From the NCBI GenBank assembly GCA_037178855.1, contig JASJZC010000007.1, positions 10,106,001-10,170,000 of the forward strand: 64,000 nucleotides of DNA, written 5' to 3'. Position numbers and translations under genes: made by a program. This DNA is from Oscheius sp. JU75 (Eukaryota; Nematoda; Chromadorea; Rhabditida; Rhabditidae). The notes beneath the pieces are model-generated. The model ran no database searches. It was not told the origin of the DNA and saw nothing but the letters and a program-made list of their open reading frames with translations. Positions 24,609 to 36,056 of this stretch are shown here, piece after piece (position 1 is the first letter of the stretch; every line of letters starts with the position of its first letter).

Positions 24609-24680
24609 CCCTTTAAGACATAGTCAGATTCAAGGAAACCAGAAGCATTTTCTACTTTCATTTATGGAACTTGTACACAC

Positions 24681-24931
24681 TTAATCGTTACACCAGGCTC
24701 GTTCCTTGAACCAGAACATGGTACAGTGACCGGTACGGAATCCAAGTCTTCTGCAGCAGTCGGCAGGCGAGTCTTGTACATGGTGTTGACAAGAGTAGTC
24801 GCACTGAGTTCTTTGAACAGGCGAGTGAGCCATCGACAGAGCTAAAAGTTCAACGTTTGCAATCTATTAGGTTAGAACTTACCAATAGCAGCGTAGAAGA
24901 CAAGAAAGATGAGAAGGGCTTTGGGAGTCAT
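24681..24931 (-). CDS. Secreted cysteine-rich peptide, intact copy (69 aa)
   Basis: Two exons (24883-24931 and 24681-24841) around a 41-nt intron give 69 residues. Residues 1 to about 20 form a signal peptide (MTPKALLIFLVFYAAIALS). The mature part has six cysteines in the order C-x3-C-x10-CC-x9-C-x10-C, a C-C-CC-C-C framework like that of inhibitor-cystine-knot or defensin-type peptides, with a short aromatic/basic C-terminus. No known family is recognised from sequence alone; an antimicrobial, effector or signalling role is only inference. A TATA-like TTTATAGC lies upstream of the ATG on this strand, at about 24984-24991, 53 bases or more before it. Confidence 0.75.
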
Positions 24932-25339
24932 GTTGATGTCGAGCACAAGTAGTACTTGCTTGAGAGACTTGTCTCAACTGGGACTTTATAGCCCCGACGC
25001 TCTGACTTTCCTGGTATAACACAGTTTCACGAATATAAGTTCTCAGGAAAAAGTGACTCAAAGGCTGACAGTTGTTGGCACAATGAAGGCGTCAGGTCAA
25101 CCTGTCTGCATGTTTCACTCCAATATCATGACAGGAACAACGTTCTCCACACACACTATAACTTTGCTCATTTCGTCCTAGATGAACTGCTTGACATGGT
25201 GTCCCAAAGTTTTGCCACCTGACGCAAGGAGACCTTCATTGTGCCAACAACTGTCAGCCTTTGAGTCACTTTTTCCTGAGAACTTATATTCGTGAAACTG
25301 TGTTATACCAGGAAAGTCAGAGCGTCGGGGCTATAAAGT

Positions 25340-25605
25340 CCCAGTTGAGACAAGTCTCTCAAGCAAGCCCTTCTCATCTTTCTTGTCTTCTACGCTGCTA
25401 TTGGTAAGTTCTAACCTAATAGATTGCAAACGTTGAACTTTTAGCTCTGTCGATGGCTCACTCGCCTGTTCAAAGAACTCAGTGCGACTACTCTTGTCAA
25501 CACCATGTACAAGACTCGCCTGCCGACTGCTGCAGAAGACTTGGATTCCGTACCGGTCACTGTACCATGTTCTGGTTCAAGGAACGAGCCTGGTGTAACG
25601 ATTAA
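25340..25605 (+). pseudogene. Mirror copy of the cysteine-rich peptide gene, start codon lost
   Basis: This copy keeps the splice sites, the second exon with all six cysteines, and the stop codon at 25603. A 36-bp deletion between AAG microhomologies removes the end of the 5' UTR, the ATG and the first codons. Upstream in the same frame a TGA appears within 20 bases, so no alternative in-frame start is visible. It is probably a pseudogene, although transcription could continue because the promoter-proximal sequence is retained. Confidence 0.75.
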
Positions 25606-25924
25606 GTGTGTACAAGTTCCATAAATGAAAGTAGAAAATGCTTCTGGTTTCTTTGAATCTGACCATGTCTTAAAGGGCCTGCCACCCTCAGTGACAATTA
25701 CATTTGATATATATATATTAGATCTCACCATAAATAATGTCCTAGAAACGCAGAAAATTTCACCTTATCATTTTTTGCATTTCTGAAAAATTAATGTACC
25801 TGCTCCTGCCATCAAAAATCGTCATACCTGCACAAACTTGATAAATTAATTTGAGAATAAAAAAGTTTTCCTCACTTGGACATTACCAGACCTAAGACTT
25901 TAATAACTTTATTGAGATCGAATT

Positions 25925-27902
25925 CTACAGCCGCAAATATTTAACAACAAAATTATAGTTTTCTTCGAGCTGCTGTCCATAGATATCTCGAATCCGGGTG
26001 TTTCTTTGACCAGACCCTCTTTTCTTATAGTGGTACAGGATGAGATCGTTAATATTGGCAGAATGAATTCCATAAATGTCCTGTATAACTCTACTCGTAT
26101 GGTGAATACCCTAAACACGTATTGTAATAAGAATTTGTGACACACTACCTGTTCAAAGACCATTTCTGGTCGTAAAACACATTTTGTGAAGATTTTGTCC
26201 GGAATTGGGCCATGATTAAAGTTTTGCAACGTAATTAATCCTGTATTAACCCTGAGATATTTTTAGATTAGGTATAATGGACAATTTTACTCAGGTTCAC
26301 TGCTCATGTAGCGTGTAGGCACTCGTAGCGATCCAACATTTCCAGTGAGCTTTTTCTTCAAAACTTCGACCACATTTGTCTTTTGCATTGGTATTAAAAA
26401 CTCGTCCAGATCGTGGAATGCAACATATTTTGCCAGGGCTGTGTGTCTTAATAGACAATCTGCAAGCGTTTCCGAGTTATCAGTTGAAACAGAATGACTC
26501 TTTTTATCGTCTGGCTTCCTGCCTACCTGATATGGCTGCAAGCTGCCCATGATACCATAGTTGAGTGAAGTTGCCAGGAATCACCATCTCGATTTCTTCA
26601 AGCATTCTGAGAACCTTATGAGTGAAGTGAAAAAACTGATTATTACCCAAGATTCGCATAGTAGTTGAAAACTTCTTGCAAGTCGGACGCGAGAGGCTGG
26701 CCGGGAGTATAGATTGTGACTCTTTCAGCTCCTAGGAGACTGTTGAGCTCCATAAACTGAGCCAGCATGATTTGAAAACCAAAATTCTTACCTCGATGAG
26801 ATGTTTGGCTGAATATTTGGTCCCGTAGAGCATTGGAACACAGATTCCATAATCGAACTTATGGTCCAAAATACCGCGATCGTCAGGAATTGTATGCTCG
26901 ATTGGAACCTGAACCCAGCTAGCGGCACTCTCTTCGGATACCTGAAACCTTGAAATTTATAGAGTTCGAGCTGCATCTGTCTTACTTGCCAGTGTTAGCT
27001 GGAGGTCAGAGTCGCCCCCGTACCGCCGTGTCAGCCCAACATTTCCAACGCTAGAACAATGGTAGTCAGTTTCGACATGTTTCCCTGTATTATTACAGCT
27101 GCTCAACAAGTTCTCACTCATAGAAACCGACTGCTGGATAGTTTCATCCCATACCGCCTTGCCGGAAGAAACCATACCAACTCAAGTGCCAAGCATACTT
27201 CTACTCTATCCTCTTATAGTCAGAAATCTCGCCCGTACTGTCTCGGCTACTTAACCAGTTCTCATCCGTACCTTTTTACAACTATGAAGATTCTTTCGTA
27301 TACATTCTTAGTAGCAGGATATCGTCTCACCCTACTGTCCGGCTGCCGAACAAAAGTCAACCATCTCTTGCATATCGTTTTGACAGGCCTAGATTGATTT
27401 ACCTAACTAGAATTTCTAAATCTTTGGGAAGTACCTCGACATGTTCGAAGAAAAGTTCGTCCTTTGGAATCTCACAGCTGACATAGTAGATTCCATATTG
27501 CATGTTATGATTCTCCGAAAATGGGTAGACCTGGCCAACTGCCTCGACTCCACTTGGAAAGCGACAATGAAATCGTAGGTTCTTCTGTGAAATTACAAGA
27601 AATCTTGCAGATGGATGGCCCATATTGCCTAGAAAACCAAAAAATGACAACAGTGTCCAACTCGTACCATCTCGGAGATCCGTCATTCCGAATACAACTT
27701 GAGCTAACATGGAAAGTTGAGTGAAATGAACAGCTCTTCTTCTTTCATTTCTGACGACTCTGTCTCTTGAACTGTAGCTAAAAATAGATAGAAAATAGTA
27801 AAAGACCAGGTATCGCTACTTGTCCGTGCCGAAAAATGTAAAAATGACAAGGATGAATAGCAGAAACTGCAGGACTCGAAACTTGTTCGATTGCCACCGC
27901 AT
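25925..27902 (-). CDS. Glycosyltransferase family 92 (DUF23) protein
   Basis: Family 92 enzymes are Golgi type II membrane galactosyltransferases, greatly expanded in nematodes. Nine exons (27820-27902, 27668-27777, 27435-27628, 26792-26941, 26647-26756, 26527-26606, 26291-26459, 26149-26251, 25925-26110) sum to 394 residues. There is a short basic start and one signal-anchor (VLQFLLFILVIFTFF, residues about 10-25), then FDYGICVPMLYGTKYS, LLGAERVTIY, GQLAAISDCL, the metal-binding FHDLDEFLIP and a tail with FNHGPIPDK and INDLILYHYKKR. These are the family hallmarks in the right order and spacing. The 493-nt intron 26942-27434 contains minisatellite units. Confidence 0.92.
27200..27350. repeat. 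Minisatellite units in GT92 intron
   Basis: CGCCCGTACTGTCTCGGCTAC and related CATCCGTACC / CGTCTCACCC segments are reverse-complement relatives of the 22.4-kb array. Confidence 0.45.
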
Positions 27903-29220
27903 TGTAGCTTATCAGTATGAGGAAAGAGCATGGACGAGTCACCAGGACAGTCCAATATAAACATATCAGTGGATTCCCACTGGTTCATCGAGCTCCAATA
28001 AAAAGATTGGAACACGATATGGGCTCTATAATTGCTACGACCAGCAATAAACAGGCACTGGCAGCAAACTATTCGAGCTGAGCATTTATGTCATGGAAAA
28101 CTTGTCAGGGAAGCAAATTCCATGACATGACATCAGAAAGTAGTTGGATAACCAGAGAGACAGAGAGATTCTTTGACTTTTAAAATTACTTACTTGTTAC
28201 CAGCTTCTATTCCAGCTCCTCTCTGATTGCATGGTTGTACACGGCAAGCACACTAACATGCTCCAGACAAACAAGAAGGGCGAAAAGTGAAAGTGAAACC
28301 GTCAAGTCTATTGAAATTAATTGAAAACTGCTAATATATTTCCAAACAGAACCACTATCTGAAATTATTCCAAGCTATTTTATCTAGAGTATCATTTTCC
28401 GAAATTGAATAACATTTCTGGCCATGATTTCTGATTTTAACACCTAAAATATTATATCCAATAGTTTTACATATTCTCACGGTAAAGTTTATGGAAAAAA
28501 TCACTCCAAGTGTTATCTCTCTACCCCGATTTCTTTTCAGCTTCCTTTAATTTATCTGCTCCACTGCGATTCCTTCACTACGGTAGAGGAACCTTTCAAA
28601 AACATGTTTTCTGAACATTATTACGGGTGAAAACCTGATTAAAACCTTCATATTGTAAGAAAGCTTTTTTATATTGTATTTGCTAAATTTTTACCGATCA
28701 GAATCTACTGGTATTGAAGCTTTAGTTGACCGCTGGTCTGCAGGTCCTGCCACGAATAGGGTTGGAGCAATGCCTAGCTGTTTGCTGGTCTCTCAATCAG
28801 ATTTTCATGAGTGAATGTTGAAGGAAACTTTTAAAGAATTCATTAAATCATGCACGTAAGTAGAGAGTAAGTAGCTTTTTATTTGTTTGACGCGGAAGCC
28901 GAATAGTCGGGAAAAAAATTGACTCACGATAATACTTTTCCAGTCTCTGAACAAAGTTTAAAGACAGTTACGATGCTTTATCTGAAATTGGACGGACAGA
29001 AGGAAGTATAAAATGTGCCATTTGTATGCCACTTTTACGATGATCTTCTTCAATCAGGAAGAAAGTCTTCTTCAATCGGCTCGTAGACTGGATTAAACAA
29101 AAAGATGAAATGAAGATTGATATTGAAAGAGTGACAAAATTGCCAGCTACTCAGTGTAGCTAATCTGCTTCCCTTGTTTGTACGGTATACGGATAAGGTG
29201 CTGAAATAGGGCAGCTATCA
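27903..29220. other. Intergenic, no gene seen
   Basis: AT-rich sequence upstream of the minus-strand GT92 gene. No splice-consistent coding exons were found. It should contain the GT92 promoter. Confidence 0.4.
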
Positions 29221-29292
29221 GCCTCATTGGCTCAGTGGCAGAGCGTCTGTCTAGTAAACAGAAGGTCGCTGGTTCGATTCCAGCATGAGGCA
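29221..29292 (+). tRNA. tRNA-Thr (anticodon AGT)
   Basis: The 72-base segment folds as a full cloverleaf: acceptor GCCTCAT/ATGAGGC, D-arm GGCTCAGTGGCAGAGC (A-box), anticodon stem TCTGT/ACAGA with loop CTAGTAA (anticodon AGT), T-arm GCTGG-TTCGATT-CCAGC (B-box) and discriminator A. No intron is present. A TTTTT pol III terminator follows within 10 bases. It reads threonine codons, with A34 presumably modified to inosine. Confidence 0.95.
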
Positions 29293-29479
29293 GAATCTTT
29301 TTGTTTCTTTTCACAAACATTGATAGACTATTTCCAACGAAGAGCGGCACCTAAATTTGAATGCTTAGTGTTTGCGCGGGAAGAGGAAATTTTTGATCTT
29401 TAAATTTATTTTTCATGCATTTTTTTTACGATTCTAATTAGGCATCGTTTTTCTAGGCATGTACAAATCTAGTTGACAA

Positions 29480-31317
29480 CAACTTCCATACCGTGTCGGT
29501 AGTCAAATCTCCATCATACCTGCACGGTTTTCATAGATGTTCGCTCCCTGTTGTGCTGTACAGCGAGTCTTCTCACCTGTATCGTCTCAGTAACATGACA
29601 GTTTTCTACACATAGAATCTAGGTAGCTGTAGGAGACCTTCCTCTCCGAATCCCTACTTTCTGTCCTACATCTTGATAGCTGAAAGACCCTCGTCTTTAC
29701 AGTCTTTGTAGTTCTCTCAGATTTATCTTTCTGTTAGCAAACTAAGGTGTACCACCTCAGCAGTTCCATTTCTCATACCAGCCTCCTGAAACATATTGTC
29801 CAATATTTTTCGTAGCGTCATGCGCCTCAAACCTCAACGTTAACCTCGTAAGGACAGATGAAAAGAGCGCTGCTGAACGATTACGTAAACTTCTTACAGC
29901 ATTCCCAGAAATACCTCCAAATGATTTCATGTTTTCTTTTTACTATTTGCAGGCATTGCCCTTATCATGAATATATCGTCTAGATTACGTCTCCGACCAA
30001 AGTTGCATCTGAGTTCACCTGACTGCCACCTAATTGAGTCGTAGTACTGTCTGGTATTGAAGTTCTTTGAAGCCGCCCACTACTAATGAAGAGCTCATTT
30101 AACCTCTGTGCCAGAGAGGTCATTCGAAAGTCTCTTCATTAGTTTGTCCTTGAGCTTTGTAGTCCGACATTAAGGTTCTTGGAATCCCCCTCCACCTTCT
30201 CACAATTGACAACAGCTTTTGAAGAATTTCTGGACCACGCACGGGGTGAGACATGCATATTTCACATCTTCGAGGGAGGAAGTTGTAAACAGAGAGGTCT
30301 CTGTTTTTGGAGATTGTATTTTCAGGTGGGATTAAAGTAAGAAGTCCATTCTCCACATTCAGCCGCAATAACCGTTCTTAAAAAGTCGGAACACTCGACC
30401 TTGTCGAATGAGCTTAGCTTTCCATTAACTTGCAGTTTGTACTATTAGTTAATGTTTCACCGTTGTCTTGTTTTCATCACTGGTACAGCTACAAAAGCTT
30501 GTTTAGTCATTGACTTTGTAGATTTCCTGTGTTTTCACAGACTTAGGCAAAGTTTTGCACTTGGAATTCGAACCATATTAGTCACAGAACAAGCTTGGGC
30601 CGGTACCGGGACTCGACCCCACGAATGTTTCATTCAAATCCGCTGCTTAACCACTCGTCTAGTGATCCCTCATTATACATTATCGCATTTCATAAAATAA
30701 GATAATGAAATATTTTGTATCTAGAGTAAAAGAGCCTGTATGTTTTTTCCTACTTTCAAACAGTTCCTCCGCCCTTGGTAATGTTATAAAATGCTCAGTG
30801 ACATCAAGCTTGATGCTTTACTTTCATAGAGTGCATGTTTGTCCGTAAAAAAGTGATCCCTTGCAAAATTTCCACGTATTGAGGGAATTTCTCATGTCGT
30901 CCACTTCAAAATAAACAAGCTATTCAGTTTTCCATCTTAGTTTCAAAATGTTACACCTAGCTATAGCTGTATTACTAATCGCAATTGAGATTTCTCATGA
31001 AGGGGGAAGCCTGTGAACTAGATGTAAATTATTCTTTGGCATCATCAAGATGCTCGTCATTAGGGGATCTGCAAGGAACTTTAGTTTTTTTTGTACGATA
31101 CGTGAGCTTTTATCACCTGCCGTGTACCCAATTTCACTCTCCTGTCATTAGCATTTTTCAGCCGTCTCCTCCTTTTGGAAATTACAGACATCATAAGGGG
31201 CGGGCTTGCTCCACCTCCTGCTTTTTCCCCTCCCAGGCTTTATCCTGTTTTCAGGAGGGATTTCACCTCTCCGCCCAAGCCTCTGCTCAACCGTTACTTC
31301 ATCCCATAAATCACAAA
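29480..31317. other. Intergenic, minisatellite and tRNA-like relics
   Basis: CCATACCGTGTCGGTAG and CACCTGTATCGTCTCAG (29.48-29.6 kb) belong to the dispersed minisatellite. A tRNA-like relic lies at 30595-30665. No coding exon is supported; a minus-strand frame at 30120-30368 has a few Cys but no partner exons. Confidence 0.4.
30595..30667 (-). repeat. tRNA-like relic (Ser/Leu-type head)
   Basis: On the minus strand GACGAGTGGTTAAGC resembles a class II tRNA A-box and GGGTCGAGTCCC a B-box, but the acceptor stem does not pair. It is likely a tRNA pseudogene or SINE head. Confidence 0.4.
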
Positions 31318-32210
31318 ATGCTCCGGGAAATTGTCATCTTCGTGATGGTGTTGCTTGCTCTCGCGAGTGCAGACAATCAGGTACGAGTGAGTCCAATCCA
31401 TGTGTGAACTTGAAAATCTTTTATAGGACTCAGTCGAGATCAGGCCGTACCGATTCGATGACAGCAGAGAATATTACATTCCATACTATATGCACAAGGT
31501 AAGAAGTCTTTCGGGGAATAGTGCCTGTGCCTGACTCTGCTTTGTATCGAGATTGAGTGACACGTTAACTTTGACGCTCAAGCTAGAAGTTTTAATCCTA
31601 ATCTGATAGAAAAGGATTGACAACAACAAAAATGTGTTTTGAAAGTGACAGGCTAAGACAAAATGACTGGTAGTGTTGAAATGTGTCAAGAGCTGACAAG
31701 CTGGCAGCTAGTGGAAGATCCGCTGCACCATATCTTGAGATCATGGAATCTTCTGGAATCCCATTTTAATATAGTTTCCTATCTTTTATGTTTCTGGAAA
31801 CCAAGCTATCACAGTTATCCGTTTACTATGAGGTAAAGTAAAGCACTTGTCATTTTGTGGCTCGCTGTAACATTTCGAATAGAGAGTTGAATGCCTGAGA
31901 AATGAGGTACTACTACAGAGTCTGGTCATGCACTAAAAATGTCAATTGCCCGCGTGGTAGAGAGTTTTGAAGTTGAAGCAAGGTTGGGTCACCCCACAGA
32001 CATAGACTGTTATAGTCTTTAGGTGGACAAACTGACAAAAAAACGCTGTAAAAAGGGTTGACAGGTGCCGAGGAGGAAAACTACTCAGCCGAGATCAGAA
32101 CACGGCAATAACATCTCAATTTTCAGAAATCGCTGTCCCAGAAAATGAAGTCAGTTAAAGGACGCTTCACAAATTCGCTTCTCAACTCCAGAGACACCCT
32201 GTTCGGCTAA
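31318..32210 (+). CDS. Small secreted peptide precursor (72 aa)
   Basis: Three exons (31318-31380, 31427-31498, 32127-32210), all joined in phase 0, give 72 residues. A clear signal peptide (MLREIVIFVMVLLALASA) is followed by an acidic/aromatic stretch (IRPYRFDDSREYYIPYYM), a KK pair, and a basic C-terminal segment ending TLFG. There are no cysteines. The KK could be a prohormone-convertase site and the terminal Gly an amide donor, so a neuropeptide or hormone precursor is possible but unproven; no known family is recognised. An AATAAA lies 14 bases after the stop. The second intron (628 nt) contains TGACAGG-type repeats. Confidence 0.7.
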
Positions 32211-32223
32211 AGCCTTTGTGTGT

Positions 32224-32229
32224 AATAAA
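32224..32229 (+). terminator. Poly(A) signal of secreted-peptide gene
   Basis: AATAAA, 13 bases beyond the TAA at 32208-32210. Confidence 0.65.
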
Positions 32230-32541
32230 ATCTTCTCTATGTTAATTGTGCTTTCTCAGAGATGCATAATTATGCCGCAGCCCTGAAAATATGACCTGCT
32301 TCCGTCCACACAAACTTCCTCAGGATAGGTTCGAATTCCTGGAATGTTCCCCAGAAATTTTTCAAAAAAGAGTCGGTCTTAACAAATAAACTCAGCTGCG
32401 CAGTGTGTCCCACTCCTCTCCGGCTGTTTGTTCAATCGATTCCCGGCACCGGTGGGCTTCCGGAAAACCATTTGTGAACAGCTCCATGTTCAGCTATTGT
32501 CCGCATTTCTGTCCGTTTTTCGAGCACACAAAGTTTTTAAG

Positions 32542-35500
32542 ATGTTGAGAGAATCCAATCCTAACGATATGCTCCGAGTGCCATCTATTCGACTAGCTAG
32601 ACCATTGGAACTGGATACAAGCCATCTGGTTGATGATTTCAACAAGAATTCTTTCATGGTAAAATTATCTTTAAAACATCTCAGTTGAAGTTGATCTGCT
32701 GGTTTTTGCCACATCTGTATTGTCGCGTTCGCACCCGTACCATCCCGGCATCCGCACTCGGGTGAGGGGTTATATAACTGGCCAAGCCATTTATCGTTGC
32801 GCGGTACGGAGCACGTATCCAAAAAAGATCGGCCACCTGCAAGCAAAAGAAAATGGCCATAAACCCAGAATGGCCACGTGCACAGCTTGACCGCTACTTT
32901 TTGCACATCATCCTAATTGAAATTATGAAATAATCGTGGTTATGCGATCCTTTCCATGGTGAAAGCCAACTGGCCCTAGAGCCGGTGTGTCCACCATCTC
33001 GGCATGCCTGCCCTAGGGGTTGCTTACCAGTGCGCGGACCGAAGTACGTGTCCACAAAAGGTCTCGGCGTATGATCACATGCAACAGCATTGACTGCTCT
33101 TTTTATATAACTCTTTTTGAAGTATAGATTTGGTGTCTTAATGACCGACAGACAGAACGGTAATAAAAAGTAATAAATGGCATCCAGCTTTTAGGTTATG
33201 CCTCGTGGCTCGATAGATTGGCATTGAATGCAAAGATTGTTACTTCCGACTCTTAAAAATGAGCTTGCTTTTTGTTCTTTTCATCCCAAGATAAAAGCTC
33301 AATTCGTTTGGAGAAAACCGTCTACGAAATAGGATTCGCGTCTCTACATAGGACTCCAAACATTTCCGTATGTGCGCATTTCAAGAGCATCTCCTTAGAG
33401 TTGGCCCAAAAAACCAAGGATTAAGAGAATCCACTGTAGAGACCTTTCTATTATCATTAAAGGGACATTGACGAAGGAAATCTGAAAAGTTGACCTGGCA
33501 ACTGACCTTTGATGAGCTTTTTACAGTTCATATTAAACTGCACAAGTGCTGTGGGATCTTAATACTACAACTTGTTTATTTTGTTCGGAACTAAATCTGA
33601 GAATGTCCGGCAATTTGAAATACGAAAATTATTGTCTTGGCTGGTCAAGAATTCTTGTGTCCGACACAAGTTTTTTGAATTTCGCGCTCTTTATCGTCCT
33701 TTGTAGTATGATAATAATCAAAAGTCCTACGCTGTGTGCTGGTGTGTCCAAAGAATTGATCATAGTGTCTTTGTATGGCTAGTGAGTCAGAGCTTATCAC
33801 TCTGCATGTTCCCCTCTAGCAGCCACCTCTCACCCGATGATGCGCGGACAGTACAAAGCCTTGTTTCAACCCTTATCCTTGTAATTTAGGAACATTCTCC
33901 CGGGCTCAGCACAAAAATTAAAACACCAAAACGACACTATTCACATGATGACCCTTTGGAGCGAATGGCAACACCCATGTTTGATAAGGTACGATTTTTA
34001 TCGTATTTTTTCATACTTTTTGTGTCAGGATGAGGTGAAACAACGAAAAAAAGGACCATCGTCGGCTGCCACAGTTCTAGCAATGTCTGGCCTGTTCGTA
34101 GTCGGCTTAATGCTGATGGCAAGTGGAATTCTCGTCTTGATATTGGTACGTTTTTATTGAAGGTCGCTCTATCCCCCTCACTTATCCCTTTGATCACATG
34201 CAGAACCTCTGGTCACCTGACTGACCCACAGAGAGTTGTCGCCGACAGATATTCGGGAGCGATAACCGCAACGTGATTATTTATGCAGAGGGCGAGAAGG
34301 TGAAAGCAAAACACTACCTATATCTTGAATGAAGTGACCCACTAATGACAGAAAGAAAGAGGCAGATTAGATCTTGTAGCAAAAACAGCAAGCATCGATT
34401 AGTAAATTTCCAGAAAGTTGTTAAGCCATGCAAGGAGGCATGATAGCTTAAATATACATTGTGTTTGCGTGTCTTAGCTTAATGGAATACTGTCCAAACT
34501 CTGAGGTATCTCTCGATTTAAAAACGGAGAATCAAAGAGTTTCTTACCAAGACCTCGTTGGGGATTCTGGGTACTCTGAAGCTACCAGAGTTTGTGCAGA
34601 CAAGCCTAAGCGCGCTCCCACCCCTTCAATTCGGAGTATTTGGCACATTGGCCACCAAAGGTGCGACCAGAGTCAGAAACACACTTGTACTGTAGACTTA
34701 AGTCTAGCTTCAATCTGGGTTGGTTATGCCCGGATGCTAGTCTTCAGATTGTCAGGACAAAATACGTACACTTTGGGTGTTAAAAACTTAGTGGAACCAC
34801 TTGGTACTCTTAATCTTACCAATCCTTATAAATCTGGGTAGCCGAATGTAGCCTTTGTGTGGTCCTTTAGGATCCAGTACATGGTTCTAGCATGAATAAT
34901 GATCTTGTAGAATACGTTAACTGTAGGTCATAAGTACAGTTAACGTTAACGAAAGACGCGAAGCTTGTTTATCCCCATAACTCTGGATAGCTCAGGTAAG
35001 CGTTTTTTTCCGAATGTTTACAGCTGCTAAAGTATATTAACGTTTTTTTTTAGAGCCAGAGCAGTTTGTAGATTGGGCAAATTCTACTTGAGTGGAACAT
35101 TTGTTCTTATATCCAGCTATAGTTACAACAGATTCTTAAAGTGAGAAATATGTTTTTGGAGAATTGTCACAGCTGTCAATGATCAACAGTTTTTCTTCAG
35201 TGCTTCATCGCACTGTCAATCCATCATCCCAATTTAAGGCGCTTCATCTTTTTTTCCATTACGGTCATCTTGTCACATAAGGCTGACCCCTCGCCTGTCC
35301 CCAGAAAAACATTCCAATCCGATTCCGCTTCCTATTGTCATGCTTCCTCCACCTGTAGCTTTCTCGCGTTTTCGCAAAAACTGCAATGGTTTTGAAGAAG
35401 CCGGGGGTGAAAGTCGGCCCACAAAGTTTTCGTTCTGACTCCCTCTCGCAGTCTCTTGCTTTGACGACCCTCTCGCCCAGCCCAAAGAAACTGGAAAAAT

Positions 35501-36017
35501 GCTAGATCAAGACTGTCGACGAGAGACAAGACGAAGATCCATCCCAGGGATAACTGGCAGGTGTAGACTTTTTGGGGGTACAGGTGTGTTCCGCGTTTCA
35601 AGAAGCTGTCTCACTCTTAGCAGAGAATCCGTAGCTATATGCATGCGCAGGGATATTCACATACGGAGAGGCTCCCTTTGTTTCGTTATCATAGATTTGG
35701 CGGAAGATAACAGGTTCCAGATCTCGTGCAGGCGCACTTTCTCGGTTGAGGATTATTGCATATGCTTAATAGATCAGAAAACAGAAGAATCACAATTCAA
35801 ATTTCAGCAAACTGAAACGGCCTTTATCATCACAGGATGCCTGTTTCTCGGATTTGGTTTTGCCATGCTCCTGGTCTGTGCCATTCTCCAGCGAAAGAAT
35901 GTCGTCAAATTCGTGCTCGACCTGAACAGAGACCTCTATTTTTTAAACATGAACAAGAGCTACATGTGGAGACTGATGTTTGAGATGAGATCGGAACTCC
36001 CTCTGTCTCACGATTGA
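32542..36017 (+). CDS. Two-transmembrane protein (180 aa), unrecognised
   Basis: Four exons (32542-32658, 33890-33988, 34029-34145, 35808-36017), all phase 0, total 180 residues. The N-terminal ~80 residues are polar and probably cytosolic (MLRESNPNDML, then KIKTPKRHYSHDD and KQRKKGPSS). Two hydrophobic spans follow: VLAMSGLFVVGLMLMASGILVLIL and AFIITGCLFLGFGFAMLLVCAIL, joined by a five- or six-residue loop, giving a hairpin with both ends on the same side. The tail contains NRDLYFLNMNKSYMWRL. The ATG follows TTTTTAAG, a possible spliced-leader acceptor. Introns of 1.2 and 1.7 kb are unusually long for this window. No family recognised. Confidence 0.7.
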
Positions 36018-36050
36018 CCAGTGTGTATTGTTGATCTACCGGTAACTGTC

Positions 36051-36056
36051 AATAAA
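36051..36056 (+). terminator. Poly(A) signal of two-TM gene
   Basis: AATAAA, 34 bases after the TGA at 36015-36017. Confidence 0.7.

Larger units (their letters stand above)
24609..25677. repeat. Large inverted repeat, two ~0.46-0.49 kb arms
   Basis: Left arm 24609-25097 and right arm 25218-25677 are reverse complements with only a few substitutions, separated by about 120 bases. Differences seen: a 36-bp deletion in the right arm, a small insertion near the centre, and two C/T changes at the outer end. Each arm contains a whole copy of a two-exon cysteine-rich peptide gene, oriented divergently. The arms are too similar to be old, so the duplication is recent or maintained by gene conversion. 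An assembly artefact of a hairpin type is possible, but the private 36-bp deletion argues against a simple mirror copy. Confidence 0.85.

Noticed and set aside
30120-30368. 82-residue minus frame with CEICMSHP
   Set aside because: Only one Cys pair, no partner exons, and no coding texture around it.
34461-34841. 126-residue plus frame in a long intron
   Set aside because: No conserved motif, lies within the two-TM gene's intron, and lacks splice or poly(A) support.
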